A stretch of 64,000 bases of DNA. Origin: Hsuehochloa calcarea (lineage: Eukaryota > Streptophyta > Magnoliopsida > Poales > Poaceae). Below are positions 24,465 to 35,857 of the stretch, piece after piece (positions within the stretch are counted from its first letter, which is position 1; every line of letters starts with the position of its first letter). Position numbers and translations under genes: made by a program. The stretch lies in the NCBI GenBank assembly GCA_036346395.1, contig CM070599.1:37873232-37937231 (forward strand), given 5' to 3'. Under the pieces are notes generated by a model that saw only the letters and a list, made by a program, of their open reading frames with translations, was not told the origin of the DNA and did not search any database.

Positions 24465-24900
24465 AGGTACATCCCACTTACGTACTTTTTACGAAAACAC
24501 ACCGCAAATCTTATGGAAAAACCCGCTGGTGCTATCCTCCCCAAATTGAACGCACGTACAGCTGCCTCCTCCCATTGATCCCCTTTTCCCAGCCGCCCCT
24601 GCATGCCTCCTTTCCGGTGTGCCACACTGGATCCATCGTCGACCTTGTGCCTCCTCCCCTCGGCACCGTCCTCCATCAAGCGCAGCTGCTCCTATTCGGT
24701 CGTGCCACCTCCTCTTGGTCGTCCCTGACGGTGGCTAAGATTAGGGTGGGGCGCCGTGACACCTCCTCATTGACGCTCCTACCCACTGATGATCTGTCGC
24801 CCCTCCCCGGTGCCGCGCCGCCGACGTGTTGCCCTGGTCGTCCCCTACTCCCATAATCCCGTTGTCCCCATCAACTCACCTAGAGTCGAGTGGATTATGA
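24465..24900 (+). repeat. Left terminal inverted repeat of the Pack-MULE-like element
   Basis: GC-rich inverted repeat partner of 27022-27376 + 32464-32508, roughly 80% alike by eye with small indels. The plus-strand open frame through it mirrors the minus-strand frame of the right copy. Confidence 0.75.
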
Positions 24901-25534
24901 CTTCTTGTACATCCTCGCCACCCCTCGGCGACTCTCCCCGAAAGGTAGGGTTTGCGGCATCTCGTCGACGGCGTCATCTTCAGTGGATTGGCTACCCCAA
25001 GCTCAGCCGGCTGCATCCCAATAAATTGAGTACTTGTGTAGCAACAGATGTGAATGATTGTGATTTTTTTAAATGTAAATTTTGAGGCTGTGACCAATTA
25101 TGAATTGTGTCATTTGGACAAGTTAAGAATAGTAAAAGTTCAGGTTGTGAGCGAACTGCGGGTTATGAATGTTTTTGTTTTATGAATGGAAACATGAACT
25201 CGAATGTGTGTATGCATATTTATAACTCAAACTTTGTAAAACATCATGCAACTTAGTTCTGATTGCTCAGTGACTGATATCTTCTGAAGGAAATACTTTG
25301 GTTCAAGGAGCACCGAGCCTAAAAAGCTAAACCAGCTCCATGAGTTTTCAGATAAGCTTAGGATCGTACTATTGTCTATATGTTGTGTTGGTAACTCCAA
25401 ACATGCAGAGTTTCATGTTTCAAGTCTTGCCAGACAGTCCAGAAGAAGGCCTTCATTGATTTCAACCTATGGCATTTAGGATTGACTTCTGGAGAAGAAA
25501 AAACATGATTGATGATTGAGCATATGTCCCTCGG

Positions 25535-25625
25535 GCACGCAATCTCAGTTGAATAAGTAAACTAGCTAGTTTACTTATTGAATAAGTAAACTAGCTAGTT
25601 TACTTATTCAACTGAGATTGCGTGC
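25535..25625. repeat. Perfect 91-nt palindrome
   Basis: The arms 25535-25579 and 25581-25625 are perfect reverse complements (45 bp each) around a single G at 25580. Each arm itself contains a perfect 28-bp palindrome, AATAAGTAAACTAG followed by its complement. The sequence can fold as one long hairpin or two shorter ones. It lies inside the Pack-MULE-like element. Confidence 0.95.
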
Positions 25626-26250
25626 TGCCTTTACTGGGTTTTTTTATCGTTACCCTTACAGTAGCACTGCTATTGGAAGCGCAGCTAGCTACATGTTTTC
25701 ATTGCGAGGTTTAGTAAAAGATGGGTTTCACTACAAAATTGGGAAGAATCTTTGGATAAACCTGATAGGAGCAACCTATATTTTCATTGTTTTTATCTTG
25801 TTCAATTGTAGGAGCAACCTGATATCTGAATACCTCTTGGTTGCTTTCAGTTCTCAGGAACAATCAGAAGCTCTAGCTACAGTATCAGGATTTTGCTAGT
25901 GCTTGCCTCCAATGCTTCTGATACTATTCAAATGGTATGCTTGCAATATGGACAAAAGCCATTTCTTCGGGTCATGCCGAGATATGCAGCAAAACAATAT
26001 GCTTCCGGTCATTCACACATAGATCATCTAAAACTCATTGCATTGATTTCCATTCAAACAGACCATACACACAGGTTTCTTCGATTCACAAAACAAAAGA
26101 AATTTCAGAAAAAATTCAGATAGTTTTAACACACCCAGTGAGACATTTTACATAGAAATTTTCTCACTCGTGTTCAACATTACACAATTCAATAGACTAC
26201 AAATTCTCAGCACACAACAAAAAATGGCAGTGGCTCATCCAGTATTATCC

Positions 26251-26715
26251 CTATTGTTGGGTAAGGTTCAATGGAACAGTGCAATTGCATTGCAGTTTCA
26301 TGGATTCAGTCTGCTTCTTTAACATCTCATTATCCTGCAGCGATGAAAATGAGCATGAGCAAGGAATACACATGAGAGAGAGTGAAATAAATGGAGAGAA
26401 AGCATAATCTCAGATTAAAGTGGAGGAATAAAGCTAAGATTATGATACAATGAGAAAAACACTTAAGATTGCCGCGAATTTACCTTTTGTAACAAGTCAA
26501 ATCTCCTGGTTGAAGCAGACAGCGAGGCCTTAACCTGTGAACAAAGTTCTCAAATGAGCATTGTAGATAGAAATTGAAGGAGCATAACTGTGTAAAAGTA
26601 CATATACTATAAGTAGAATAGACCTTTAAAAGTTCATCTCGCAGCTGCCTGTTTTTCCCAAATTCTGTCATATTTCATTCTCCATTAGGCAAATTCATCA
26701 ATTTCAAATTGTCTC
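26251..26715 (-). pseudogene. Captured three-exon coiled-coil gene fragment
   Basis: Three minus-strand exons share one frame with GT-AG introns: 26624-26715 (acceptor TTTGCAG before 26715), 26484-26534 and 26251-26334. The last reads on to a TAG stop. From the ATG at 26671 the product would be 60 aa: MTEFGKNRQLRDELLK, then VKASLSASTRRFDLLQK, then DNEMLKKQTES…, a charged, heptad-like segment. The open frame upstream of that ATG (…LKLMNLPNGE) is cut by an in-frame TGA two codons before it, so this is probably a broken copy of a larger coiled-coil protein gene. I do not recognise the donor. Its place between long TIRs suggests capture by the element. Confidence 0.45.
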
Positions 26716-27021
26716 CTGCAAAGGTTGATATATATATATTGAAATGTTTAGTATTTTTATTATTTCACCGCAAACATACAGCCGAAGAATGTCCAATATG
26801 AATAAGGCAACAACTTAACCTATGCCGGTCAGAAGACAATGGCAAACATGTATTTTTAGAGGAACCAAAATTACAAGGCAATATCCTCCATGAAACTCCC
26901 TTGAATCGTTGATGAAGTCATGAAAATTGGCATGTTATAGTTCTCAAATCATCTCTATTGAATCAGGTAGAGAACTATAAAAGATGCACATCTAGAACCT
27001 CCATCAATACAGAAGTCACCA

Positions 27022-27376
27022 TCCACTCGACCCTAGGTGAATCGACAAGGACGACGGGGTTATGGGAGTAGGGGTCGACCGGGGCGACGCGTCGCCGACG
27101 CGGCACTAGGGAGGGGCGGCAGATCATCAGCAGGCAGGGACGTCAACAAGGAGGTAGTACGGCACCCCCACCCTAACCCTATTCGCCGTCGGGGGTGGCC
27201 GAGAGGAGGTGGCGCGACTGGATGGGAGCGGCGGCGCTGGATGGAGGATGGTGCGGAGGGGAGGAGGCGGGCAAGGGCGGTTGGGGGAAGGGGATCGATG
27301 GGAGGAGGCGGCTGTGCGTGCGTTCGATTTGGATAGGATAGCACACGGGGTTTTCCGTAACATTCGCGGTGCGTGC
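27022..27376 (-). repeat. Right terminal inverted repeat (main part)
   Basis: Inverted counterpart of 24465-24900. The outermost ~45 bp are displaced to 32464-32508 by the copia insertion at 27377-32463. Confidence 0.75.
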
Positions 27377-27487
27377 TGTTAGAATATGAGTCGTTTGTAT
27401 TTCCTTATCTGTATATGGTACCCTCTTGTACTACCTATATATATTGCACATTATGCCCTCCTGAATATACACACAATATTCATAACA
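27377..27487 (+). repeat. 5' LTR of copia 27377-32463
   Basis: 111 bp, TGTTAGAATATGAG...CATAACA, followed at once by the tRNA-Met-type primer site TGGTATCAGAGC. Confidence 0.92.
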
Positions 27488-28389
27488 TGGTATCAGAGCT
27501 AGGGCACTAACCTAACTTTTTCCACTACCACATCTGTTGCTCGAGTCGCCGCCACTACCGCCTTGTCGCTTGGACCGCCGCCTCTCGTCGCCGCCACCAG
27601 CAGGGGGAACATCGCTCTTTGCATCGTCCTCCCGCACGAAGCCGACGCCGTCCCACCGCCGCCTGACTCGCTGCCAGAAGCCGAAGCCACCGCTCGAAAA
27701 AGCTCTACGTCGGTCACTCTGTCTCCGCATGCCCGACCCTGATGCCGATGCGCGCTTCATCGAGGAAGGGCCACCGCCAGTAGGGCTCAAGCCAAAGCCG
27801 CCGCTTGATCCACTCGCGCGCGCTTCATCGAGGAAGGGTCGCCGCCGGTAGGGCTGCTCCTCCTTCCTGTCTCTGCCGCCGGTAGGTCTACCGGTGCCGC
27901 TCGAGCCGCCAGGGGGAACCCTAGCTTCCTCCTACGTGCCTACGCAGCCTTCCGTTTGGGCTAGCTGAATCGGCCATGCTATTTTAGTCTGAGTGAGCCC
28001 GGCCCAACAAAAAAAGAAACATAAAAAAAAACAGAATGTAGCTCTAACCGCCGCGTCGTCCAGCACCGCTTGTTAGACTTCGTTGCCTTGGTCGTCGCTC
28101 CTTCCCGTGCCGATTACAGATGGTTTTCGTTTCATGAGCTGCGATCACATTCTCATGAACAAAGCTTAATGGGACGAACTATATGTTGTGGTCTTCACTC
28201 ATGGAGATCATGCTCGATGGTCTCCACCTCTGAGGACATGTTACTGGTGCCCAACCTTGTCCGCCGTCACCGGTTCAGCCTATCCCAGCCTGCCTATCTC
28301 TGCACCTCCTGCAGAAGATGAAGCCTCCAAGAAGGAGGCAGAGGCCACTATTGTTGCTGCTGACGCTACTGATGAGACCTTTTAGTATG

Positions 28390-31300
28390 CCATAGATACT
28401 TTTAAGCACTGGTGTGCTGATGAGCCCCGTGTTCGAGCCATCCTGGTGGACAGCGTCGACAACTCCATTCAGCTAGACATTGTTGGTCTGCGTGCCACTC
28501 ATCAGATCTGGGAGTACTTACGTGAGTGATACTAGCAGAGCAGCGATGCAGTTCTTTTCGCTTCAACGTGAGTTGGAGACGCTTCGCCATGACTCCTCCA
28601 TCAATGACTTCTTTCGAGCTCTGGCTAGTCTCTAGCGCCAACTAGATGGGCTGGATTCTCCACTCTGCTAGGAGTGTCATAAAGTGCAGAAGGAGGATCG
28701 TGTCACCTTCGCCTTTATGACTTCGTCTGTCATCTTCGCCCAGAGTTTGAGCCTATCCGGGCTCAACTACTGAGCCGCTCACCACGATCGACAGTCACCG
28801 AGGCTCGACCCTTCGTGCTACCAGCTTCGCCGCGGGTTAGCAGCACAGTTTGTTCTAGCTATGCTTGCTACCCCTTCTTCTTCGACTACACCGACGGTTT
28901 CTGCTTCGACTACAGTCTCTCCTCATGTATCTTTTTATGCTCCTATTTTCGTACCAACTGGGGTTCAGTGCAATTATTGCAAGAACTTCGGGCACGACTA
29001 CCAGTGTTGTGCGGTGCGAAAAAAAGCAGAACAAGGTGCGTGGACGATCCAAGGGGGTAGGGAGGCCCTAACTCCTTGGTGGGAGGACAAACCAGCACGT
29101 CGGGACCTTCTCAGTGAGGTGACTCTGTTCGGTAGTTCTGCTAGACCCTACTACAATAGCTATCTCACAGGTCAGCAGGTTCTACCAGTCTAGCTTAAAC
29201 GTCCCCTTCAGGCACTTCTTGGGTTCTGGATTCTGGTGCCTCTTTCCACATGATACCGGACTCCACATCTCTCACTTCAGTAGGACCTTCTGTTTTTCCT
29301 ATCTCTGTTTAGACAGCTGACGGTACTCCTCTGTCTGTCAGCTGTCAGGGCACTCTTTTGTCCACTGACTTTTTTGTTCCAATTGTTTTCCATGTTCCCC
29401 AACTTACCATGCATGCATCTTCTCTCAGTGGGTCAGCTCACCGATCTTGGTTGTAGGGTTAGTTTTGACTCTCACAATTGTTTTATCCAGGATCAACAGA
29501 CAGGGGGTGGTTCTTGAGACTGGTCGGCGCCGTATGGATTGTGTCTCTACATCCTTGATCGCCTCCACCTTCCGTCCACTTCAGTTGCTCCTATCACCTC
29601 TACGTCTACTTCCACCGCCACTGATGCCACCACCTTTGACGTTTTTGCGCAGTGGCATCATCGTTTAGGTCACTTGTGTGGATTCCATCTTTATGCCTTA
29701 GTTCGTTAGGGTATTCTTGGACGTGTTACTGTTAACACGGTCATGTTTTGTCAAGGTTATAAACTGGGCAAGCAGCTACATCTTCCTTATCATTCTAGTG
29801 AATCATTGTCTTCTTGTCCTTTTAACTTAGTTCATTTAGATGTATGGGGAACTGCGCTTATTATCTCTAAAGGCGGGCATAAAATTTATGTGATCTTCAT
29901 AGATGATTATTCCTATTTTACATGGATTTTTCCTATATCTAATCGTAGTTACTTTCTTACGATTTATCGTAGCTTTGCAACGATGGTTCGTACTCAGTTT
30001 GATTCTCCCATCCGTACTTGTCGTCGTGATTTGCTGGCGAGTACTGTTCTGGTGCTTTTAGACAGTTTCTTTCGGAGCAGGGCACTCTTTACCAGTCTTC
30101 TTGTCTCAGTATCTATGCTCAGAATGGGATTGTTGAGCGCAAACATCATCATACGATTGAGATTGTTCATACTATTCTCCTTACCTTTCACGTTCCATCA
30201 TAGTTCTAGGCCGAGGCTATTTCTACGGCTGCATATCTCATCAATATGTAGTTTTTCACTGCTCTTAAGGGCGTCAGTCTTATAGAGCGCCTCTACTCAC
30301 GAGCCCCCAGTACACTTACCTTCCTGTTTTTTGTTGTACTTATTTTGTTCTCCTGCAGCCTCATGAGCACACTAAACTATCGGCCCAATCAGTTGAGTGC
30401 ATGTTTCTTGGGTTTAGTTCTGAGCATAAGGGTTATCACTGCTATAGTCCTTCTGCTCAACGGATCAGGATTTCACGAGATGTTATCTTTGACGAATCTT
30501 GCCCTTTCTTCTATCGAGATTCGGTTCTTTTCCTGTTTCTACCGTTGAGTTGATTTCATGGTTGTCTCTTTCTGACTCTTCACCAATTTCTCTGCTACCA
30601 CAGTCTTTTGTTGGTCTGTCTCCAGTGGTTCCTTATGTACCTCTGCCTCCGGTGTTGCCTCCTGCAGCACCGCCTCTTGTTCCTGCAGCACCATCGTCTC
30701 GGTTCTCTGGTATTTACTACTCCAGGCGTCCTCGTTCTTCAGTAGTTTCCTCTCCTAGTATCTTGCTGACACCCACATCCCATCCTCCTGCTGATGCTCC
30801 TCATTGCGTCCTTCGTGACTGGACATCCCTTCGATCTCCTAATCGTCTTGGATTTACTCCGATAGCTCATGCTCTCTCTGTCATTGAGCCTAGTTCTTAT
30901 CGTGAGGCTGCTCCTCATTCTGAGTGGTAGCTCGCTATGGCAGAGGAGCTTGATGCTCTTCGACATACGGAGACTTGTGATATTGTACCGACACATGTGC
31001 ATGCTCGATCGATCACGTGCAAGTGGGTGTAAAAGATTAAGACTCGGTCTAATGGTACCATTGAGCGCTACAAGGCTCACCTTCTGGCTCACAGCTTTCA
31101 GCAGGAGTACGGTCGTGACTACGATGAGACTTTTACCTCTGTTGCCCATATAACCACTTTTCGCACTCTTGTTGTAGTTGCTTCTGTTCGTCGGTGGTCT
31201 ATCTCTCAGCTGGATGTTAAGAATGCTTTTTTAATAGTGTTTTGCATAAGGAGGTTTATATGTAGCCACCACCTAGGTATTCTGTTCCTGATGGGCACGT

Positions 31301-32341
31301 ATGTCATCTTCGTCGTGCTCTTTATGGCCTCAAACAAGCTCCTTGTGTCTGGTTTACGCGTTTTACCTCAGTGATTACTGTTGTCGGTTTCACTATCAGT
31401 TCCCACGATCCTGCTGTTTTGTCCATATCTCATATCGGGGTAGGACACTGCTTCTTCTATATGTTGATGATATGCTCATCACTGGTTATGATTCCCCATT
31501 CATCACGTATGTGAAGAAGCATCTCAGTAAACAGTTTTTTATGACTGATTTTGGTTCTCTTACGTACTTCCTTGGGATTACAGTCTCTTCCATATCTAAG
31601 TGCTACTACCTCTCCCAGTAGAAGTATGTTCAGAATCTTCTTGACCAGTCTGGTTTGACTGACTACGTACTGCTGAGACTCACATGGAGCTATCCCTCCA
31701 GCTTCGTGCCACTGATGGTGATCTTCTTAAGGATCCTACTCAATATCGTCATCTTGTTGAGAGTTTGGTGTACCTTGTGAGCATCCATCCTGATATTGCT
31801 TATGTTGTTCATATCTTGAGTCGATTTATGGCTCGTCCTACTCATCACACTACAGTCCGCCTCACTACAGCGTCAGGCATACTCCGATACGACATGGGCT
31901 AGTGATCCTTCTGATCGTTGTTCTCTTTCTGCTTACTGTATTTTTCTTGATTCCTCCCTGATTGCCTGGAAGACAAAGAAGCAGACTGTACCTTCCTGCT
32001 CGATTGCAGAGGCTAAGTTAAGAGCTATGGCAACAGTGACAGCAGATGTTACTTGGTTGAGGTGGTTACTTACAGATTTTAGAGTGCCTGTGATGAGACC
32101 TATGTCTCTTTTGTCTGACAGTACAAGTGCCATCAGTATTACCCGGGATCCAGTGAAGCATGAGCTCACCAAGCACATTGGTGTAGATGCTTCATACACT
32201 CACTCAAAGGTGCAGGTGAGTGTACTTACTTTACAGTTTGTACCCTCAGAGTTACATGTTGTTGACTTCTTCACGAAGCCACAGACTAGGGTACAATATT
32301 TGTATTTTCTCTCCAAATTCAGTGTATATGATCCACTATGA
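28390..32341 (+). pseudogene. gag-pol remnant of copia 27377-32463
   Basis: Gag-like 'SIQLDIVGLRATHQIWEYL' lies near 28445-28510 and a zinc knuckle CNYCKNFGHDYQCC near 28970-29010. Protease WVLDSGASFHM is near 29225-29255. Integrase follows at about 29640-30200 ('HHRLGHLCGFH', 'HLDVWGTA', 'FIDDYSYFTWIFP'). Reverse transcriptase is at about 31000-31620 with LLYVDDML near 31450-31475. RNase H ends in 'TKHIGVDASY' and 'DFFTKPQT' near 32165-32290. Frames are broken repeatedly, for example stops at 29191, 30928 and 31032, so no working polyprotein is made. Confidence 0.85.
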
Positions 32342-32354
32342 GTTTGAATGGTGG

Positions 32355-32463
32355 TGTTAGAATAGGAGTCTTTTGTATTTCTATATCTGCATATGGTACT
32401 CTCTTGTACTCTATATATATTACCTATTTAACTCTTCTGAATATACACATAATATTTATAACA
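32355..32463 (+). repeat. 3' LTR of copia 27377-32463
   Basis: 109 bp, TGTTAGAATAGGAG...TTATAACA, preceded by a purine-rich 'gaatggtgg'. Confidence 0.92.
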
Positions 32464-32508
32464 CGTGTGATGGGTGTTTTGCCGAAAAAACACATACGTG
32501 GGAAAGTC

Positions 32509-33075
32509 AAGATTTCTTATGTGCATGTGGACTGTCTCATACGCATGGGATTGTCACCCTCTTGTACCGCGCCCTCATCTATGCGCTCTTGTATTCTTGT
32601 ATTGTGCTCCTCCATTCGATTTCTTTCCGGTATTGTATTTTCTTCTTCTTCTTTCTCACAACATTTCCTGGTGGTGTTAGGTGCTTAGTGGGCTAACTTT
32701 CGGTCGAGCGCACAATGCATGCATGCGGTTCTCTGAGGTTTTAAGATAGTAGCAGTACAAATGTACTACACAGAGTGATCAGAGGTCTGATGGTACCGTG
32801 AACTTCAATTTGGATCAAAGAGGTCTAATGGCCTTGATGTGATTACTCATTGTAGTGCTGGCTGAAGTCAAACAACAAAGGTGATTTCTTATGGTTGGTG
32901 ATCTAGCGCTAGGTTTTGTAGTGCCTGGGGGTAGTTAGCTAGTGATAAAGCTAGTAGCCATGTGGTGATATGAACTGCGCCGGCAGTTTAAAAAAAGAAG
33001 AGGAAAAACGGAGCACAAGGTTATGCAAAAAAAAAAAAGCAAAAAAAGAAAAGGAGAGGAGTTGTCAACTACTTA
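32509..33075. other. Intergenic, no gene seen
   Basis: T-rich and later A-rich DNA between the Pack-MULE-like element and the second Helitron. There is a short run of (ttc) triplets near 32640 and an A-rich tract near 33025. No coding recognised. Confidence 0.5.
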
Positions 33076-33401
33076 TCTCTACTACTTAAAAGAAAGAATT
33101 GATGGTAGTCCGTTCTCCCTCATATGATGTGAGTCGTTAGATCTATCTTTCTTCGTGAGACATGAGCCGTTGAATCTTGTTCTTTATCGGTTCCTCTCGT
33201 GCGTACGGTTAGTCACCCATAGCCTCCTCTTCACTCCCCACACGCCCAACTGCCCAAGCTGGTGCGTAAGAAGCTCAAAGATTCCATCGATTTTTCCAAG
33301 AACGGGTTTCCGACGGATCACTTGCATTGTATGCTGAGCACGACGACGGTTGACGAGATATAATTTTTTTAATCCGTAGCAAAGCACGGGCATTGGACTA
33401 G
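33076..33401 (+). mobile_element. Small non-autonomous Helitron (copy 2)
   Basis: It begins TCTCTACTACTTAAAAG and ends GGGCATTGGACTAG, with A before and T after, and a short GC hairpin (CCGTAGCAAAGCACGGG) just before the end. It is the same family as 18283-18630 in opposite orientation; both contain 'cgacgacggttgacgagata'-like and 'cttcgtgaga' tracts. It carries no RepHel gene, so it depends on an autonomous partner. Confidence 0.9.
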
Positions 33402-33742
33402 TAAGTAAAGATGGGACTAGCCTATTAAAGAATTTTTTGAAATAATACTATTTTTAAAAGAATTACAAAAATAAATAGATGATGTTTTATTTACAAAACT
33501 AGGCTACTGTCGCTATTTGAAATGACAAATTTTTCCCATCGCCATTCCAAATTACGACAGTAGCCTAAGTAGTGGCAACAGTGACTAGAACAGTGCAGGG
33601 AGGTTCTTATCGCTAGTTGAAATGACGACAGAGCTGGCGACATTTCAACTGTCGCCACTCAATGGCGACAAGACACTGTCTTCATTTCAACTAGAGACAC
33701 GGAGCTTTACCTAATTTTTCTACTGTCTATTTTCGACCACAA

Positions 33743-33950
33743 ATTTTGTGGACAAATCGCAATGATATTACAAAATATTCTGCACAACATTATCATATTT
33801 TTTGTTGACAAATCACAATGATATTACAGAACATTTAGCGCAACGTCCTCACATATTTTGTCAACAAATCACACTGATATTATAATACATTCAACATAAC
33901 GTCATCACCTAGTTTTTCGACAAATCAAAATGAGATTACAAATAATTGAG
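33743..33950. repeat. 56-bp tandem repeat, about 3.5 copies
   Basis: 'gacaaatc.caatgatatta' recurs at about 33751, 33807, 33863 and 33919, an exact 56-bp spacing with diverged units. It lies next to the 3' end of the MULE transposase remnant. Confidence 0.85.
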
Positions 33951-35443
33951 CACCACATATTTCAACAAGACGAACATTTCTCGTGGCCACGACCTCGTCG
34001 TCCACCCTATCGACCGCCTCGAGTGGAGCGGTCGGATGAGGTCCCCACGGTGTCGTCCAGATTGTTGAGGTCTCATTCATCCTGTGGATTTCTCCTAGGG
34101 CCTTTCTTAAAGGTGTGCCCAGACTCCCTACAAATTGAGTATTTTTCATACGACACCCAACTTCTGCTTCTTCTATGTCGTTCCTGATACGTCGTACCTG
34201 TCATCGGCCAACCTTTCTCTTCGACCTGTCAATGTCTGCGGCCCAGATAAGTTGCTCCCAGGTCGGATAGCCAGTGAAATAGCCAACAACGTTGTAACCA
34301 TACAGCGCTACACTTCAGGTTTGCATCACCTCCTCCTTGTTGAAATAATCATAGAGGAACTGGAAGGGATGCTGCGCCATCGTCGAATATGCGGCCATGA
34401 CATGTGAGCGGGGCATATGTAGACGAAGAGACTTGTTGCAAGTGCATACACAACTAGCGCGGCGTAGCGTGTACTCGTGGGTGATCCTCTAGTGGTTCAT
34501 CCCGCGACGTCCTTTATCCCTGCATAGTATCTCGAAGCGAAACTCCCTTGTACCCATTTTGAATGCATGTTACATCGCACCCTTCTTGCTCTTCTCCTCC
34601 ATCTACTTGGTGATCATGGCAAAGTATAGTACTCTGTCATTCGCCATAGCGGCGACGCGTTGTTGCTTCTGTGAACAAAGTAGTTTGTGGTACCTTGGAG
34701 AATTACCAGCACAGTACCAACCAAAGATAGGTACCAAGCGTCGCGCATGACCTAATTGTACACCTCGACTAGATTAGTGGTCATGATACCATATTGAGCA
34801 CCACCCCTATCATGTAGCAGCGATCACTTATCCTTAGGCTCGTGCTTAATCCAGTCCGAGAAGTATTTCACTTACGCCCCCATCTTCCTCGCTACACTAG
34901 GACCATCTGTGGGTAGTTGTGCTAATGTTTCGGATGTCTGGTCAGCGCTTGTAGCGGCCTTTTTCGATGCCTCCCTTTTGTGCGTCTGGCTCCGCTTATC
35001 CAGAATCTTCCAGAGTGTGTCAAACTTTCGTTGCTGCTTCTGTGCTTCTGGTTGCACAACCGCTTAAATATGTTCATCAAGTCCTTGTTGCAGAACTGCT
35101 TGTAGAAGTTTGCACCCAAGTGCCTCATGCACCACCTGCTCTGCAGATCCACCAATGGAAGTCTTCGTTCAATCCTTTTTGTAGCTGAGTTATTGCACTC
35201 AGCAGCATGCATGCCAATCATGTATGATGCATACGTTAGGACGGCTCTGTACAATATAAATTCTCAAATTCCCATGAACCACAACCAGCTATCCGTGTTC
35301 TCACTTTTAACGAATGCGGATGCCACGGGAAGAACTTGATTCTTCCCGTTCGTCGCTATTGCAGTCAGTATCTGGCCCTTGTACTTTCCAGTCAGGAATG
35401 TGCCATCCGCGCACACGATTGAACGGTAGTGCCAGAATGCATT
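33930..35443 (-). pseudogene. MuDR-family transposase remnant
   Basis: Reading leftwards, the MULE transposase core appears at 35264-35430 (YRSIVCADGTFLTGKYKG, AIATNGKNQVLPVASAFV, DSWLWFMGI). Next comes a region with ADLQ/RWCMRHLGANFYKQF-like sequence at 35090-35160. A SWIM zinc finger of CxCxnCxH type ('MPRSHVMAAYS') lies near 34370-34450, and a C-terminal zinc knuckle pattern C-x2-C-x4-H near 34110-34150. Stops and frameshifts separate them. The N-terminal half is missing; at 35444 the sequence changes to an unrelated LTR, so the 5' coding part was probably deleted. Non-functional. Confidence 0.8.
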
Positions 35444-35857
35444 TGTCGACGATCGAGTCGCCGATCTTACAAAATAAATAGAGAAAAATAGCAAAGAGTT
35501 CTTAGAAGAGAATGTGCTTACTCTATATTGCAGCGAACTGGATCTTTACAGGGGGCGCCTTGACAAGTCAGTGGACTAGCCCTAATTACACTTGGTGTAT
35601 TGATTGCTATGCTATTGCTTCAAATGAAGATCCAACTACTAGGGGTTACAACCATAAAGGACGTACCAGTTCATTGCTTTTACGAGCAGTCATCTGGCCG
35701 GGGATTAGGTACATGACCTCATCCGACCAGGGTACCCACGATGTAACATCTGAAATCCTTATAGCCATGGGGTTTGTTAGCCTTAGGGGTTACGACTACG
35801 AAGGGCGTACGATATTTAATTAGATAAAGTAATATTTAGAGATTTTGATCCTCGCCA
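35444..35857 (-). repeat. LTR copy C of the TGACGA family, reverse
   Basis: Reverse-oriented relative of 6074-6860 and 10189-10889. On the plus strand it starts TGTCGACGATCGAGTCGCC and ends GATTTTGATCCTCGCCA. It is 414 bp, having lost about 300 bp from the middle compared with copies A and B. The flanks GCATT and GCTAG do not match, and MULE coding is present on one side only, which suggests a deletion or recombination involving this LTR. Confidence 0.8.

Larger units (their letters stand above)
27377..32463 (+). mobile_element. Ty1/copia retrotransposon with ~110-bp LTRs
   Basis: Short LTRs at 27377-27487 and 32355-32463 (both TGTTAGAATA.GAGTC...ATAACA) bound gag and pol remnants. The flanks CGTGC (27372-27376) and CGTGT (32464-32468) are a target duplication with one change. 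The primer site TGGTATCAGAGC is at 27488-27499. The element is 5087 bp, normal for copia. It landed in the right TIR of the Pack-MULE-like element and is therefore younger than it. Stops and frameshifts make it non-autonomous. Confidence 0.92.
24465..32508. mobile_element. Long-TIR Mutator-like element with captured gene fragment (Pack-MULE-like)
   Basis: The segment 24465-24900 reappears inverted at 27022-27376 and continues at 32464-32508 after a copia insertion. Shared blocks include 'ctactcccataa.cccgt', 'caactcacctag.gtcgagtgga'-like and 'gaacgcacg'. The two copies also encode matching peptides on opposite strands (…DDLSPLPGA / …DDLPPLPSA, both ending GRPLLP). The TIRs are about 430 bp, enclose about 2.1 kb with no transposase, and flank a small spliced gene fragment at 26251-26715. 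Long TIRs plus captured exons define Pack-MULEs. I could not find a 9-bp target duplication, so the outer ends are approximate and the superfamily is inferred. Confidence 0.65.
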
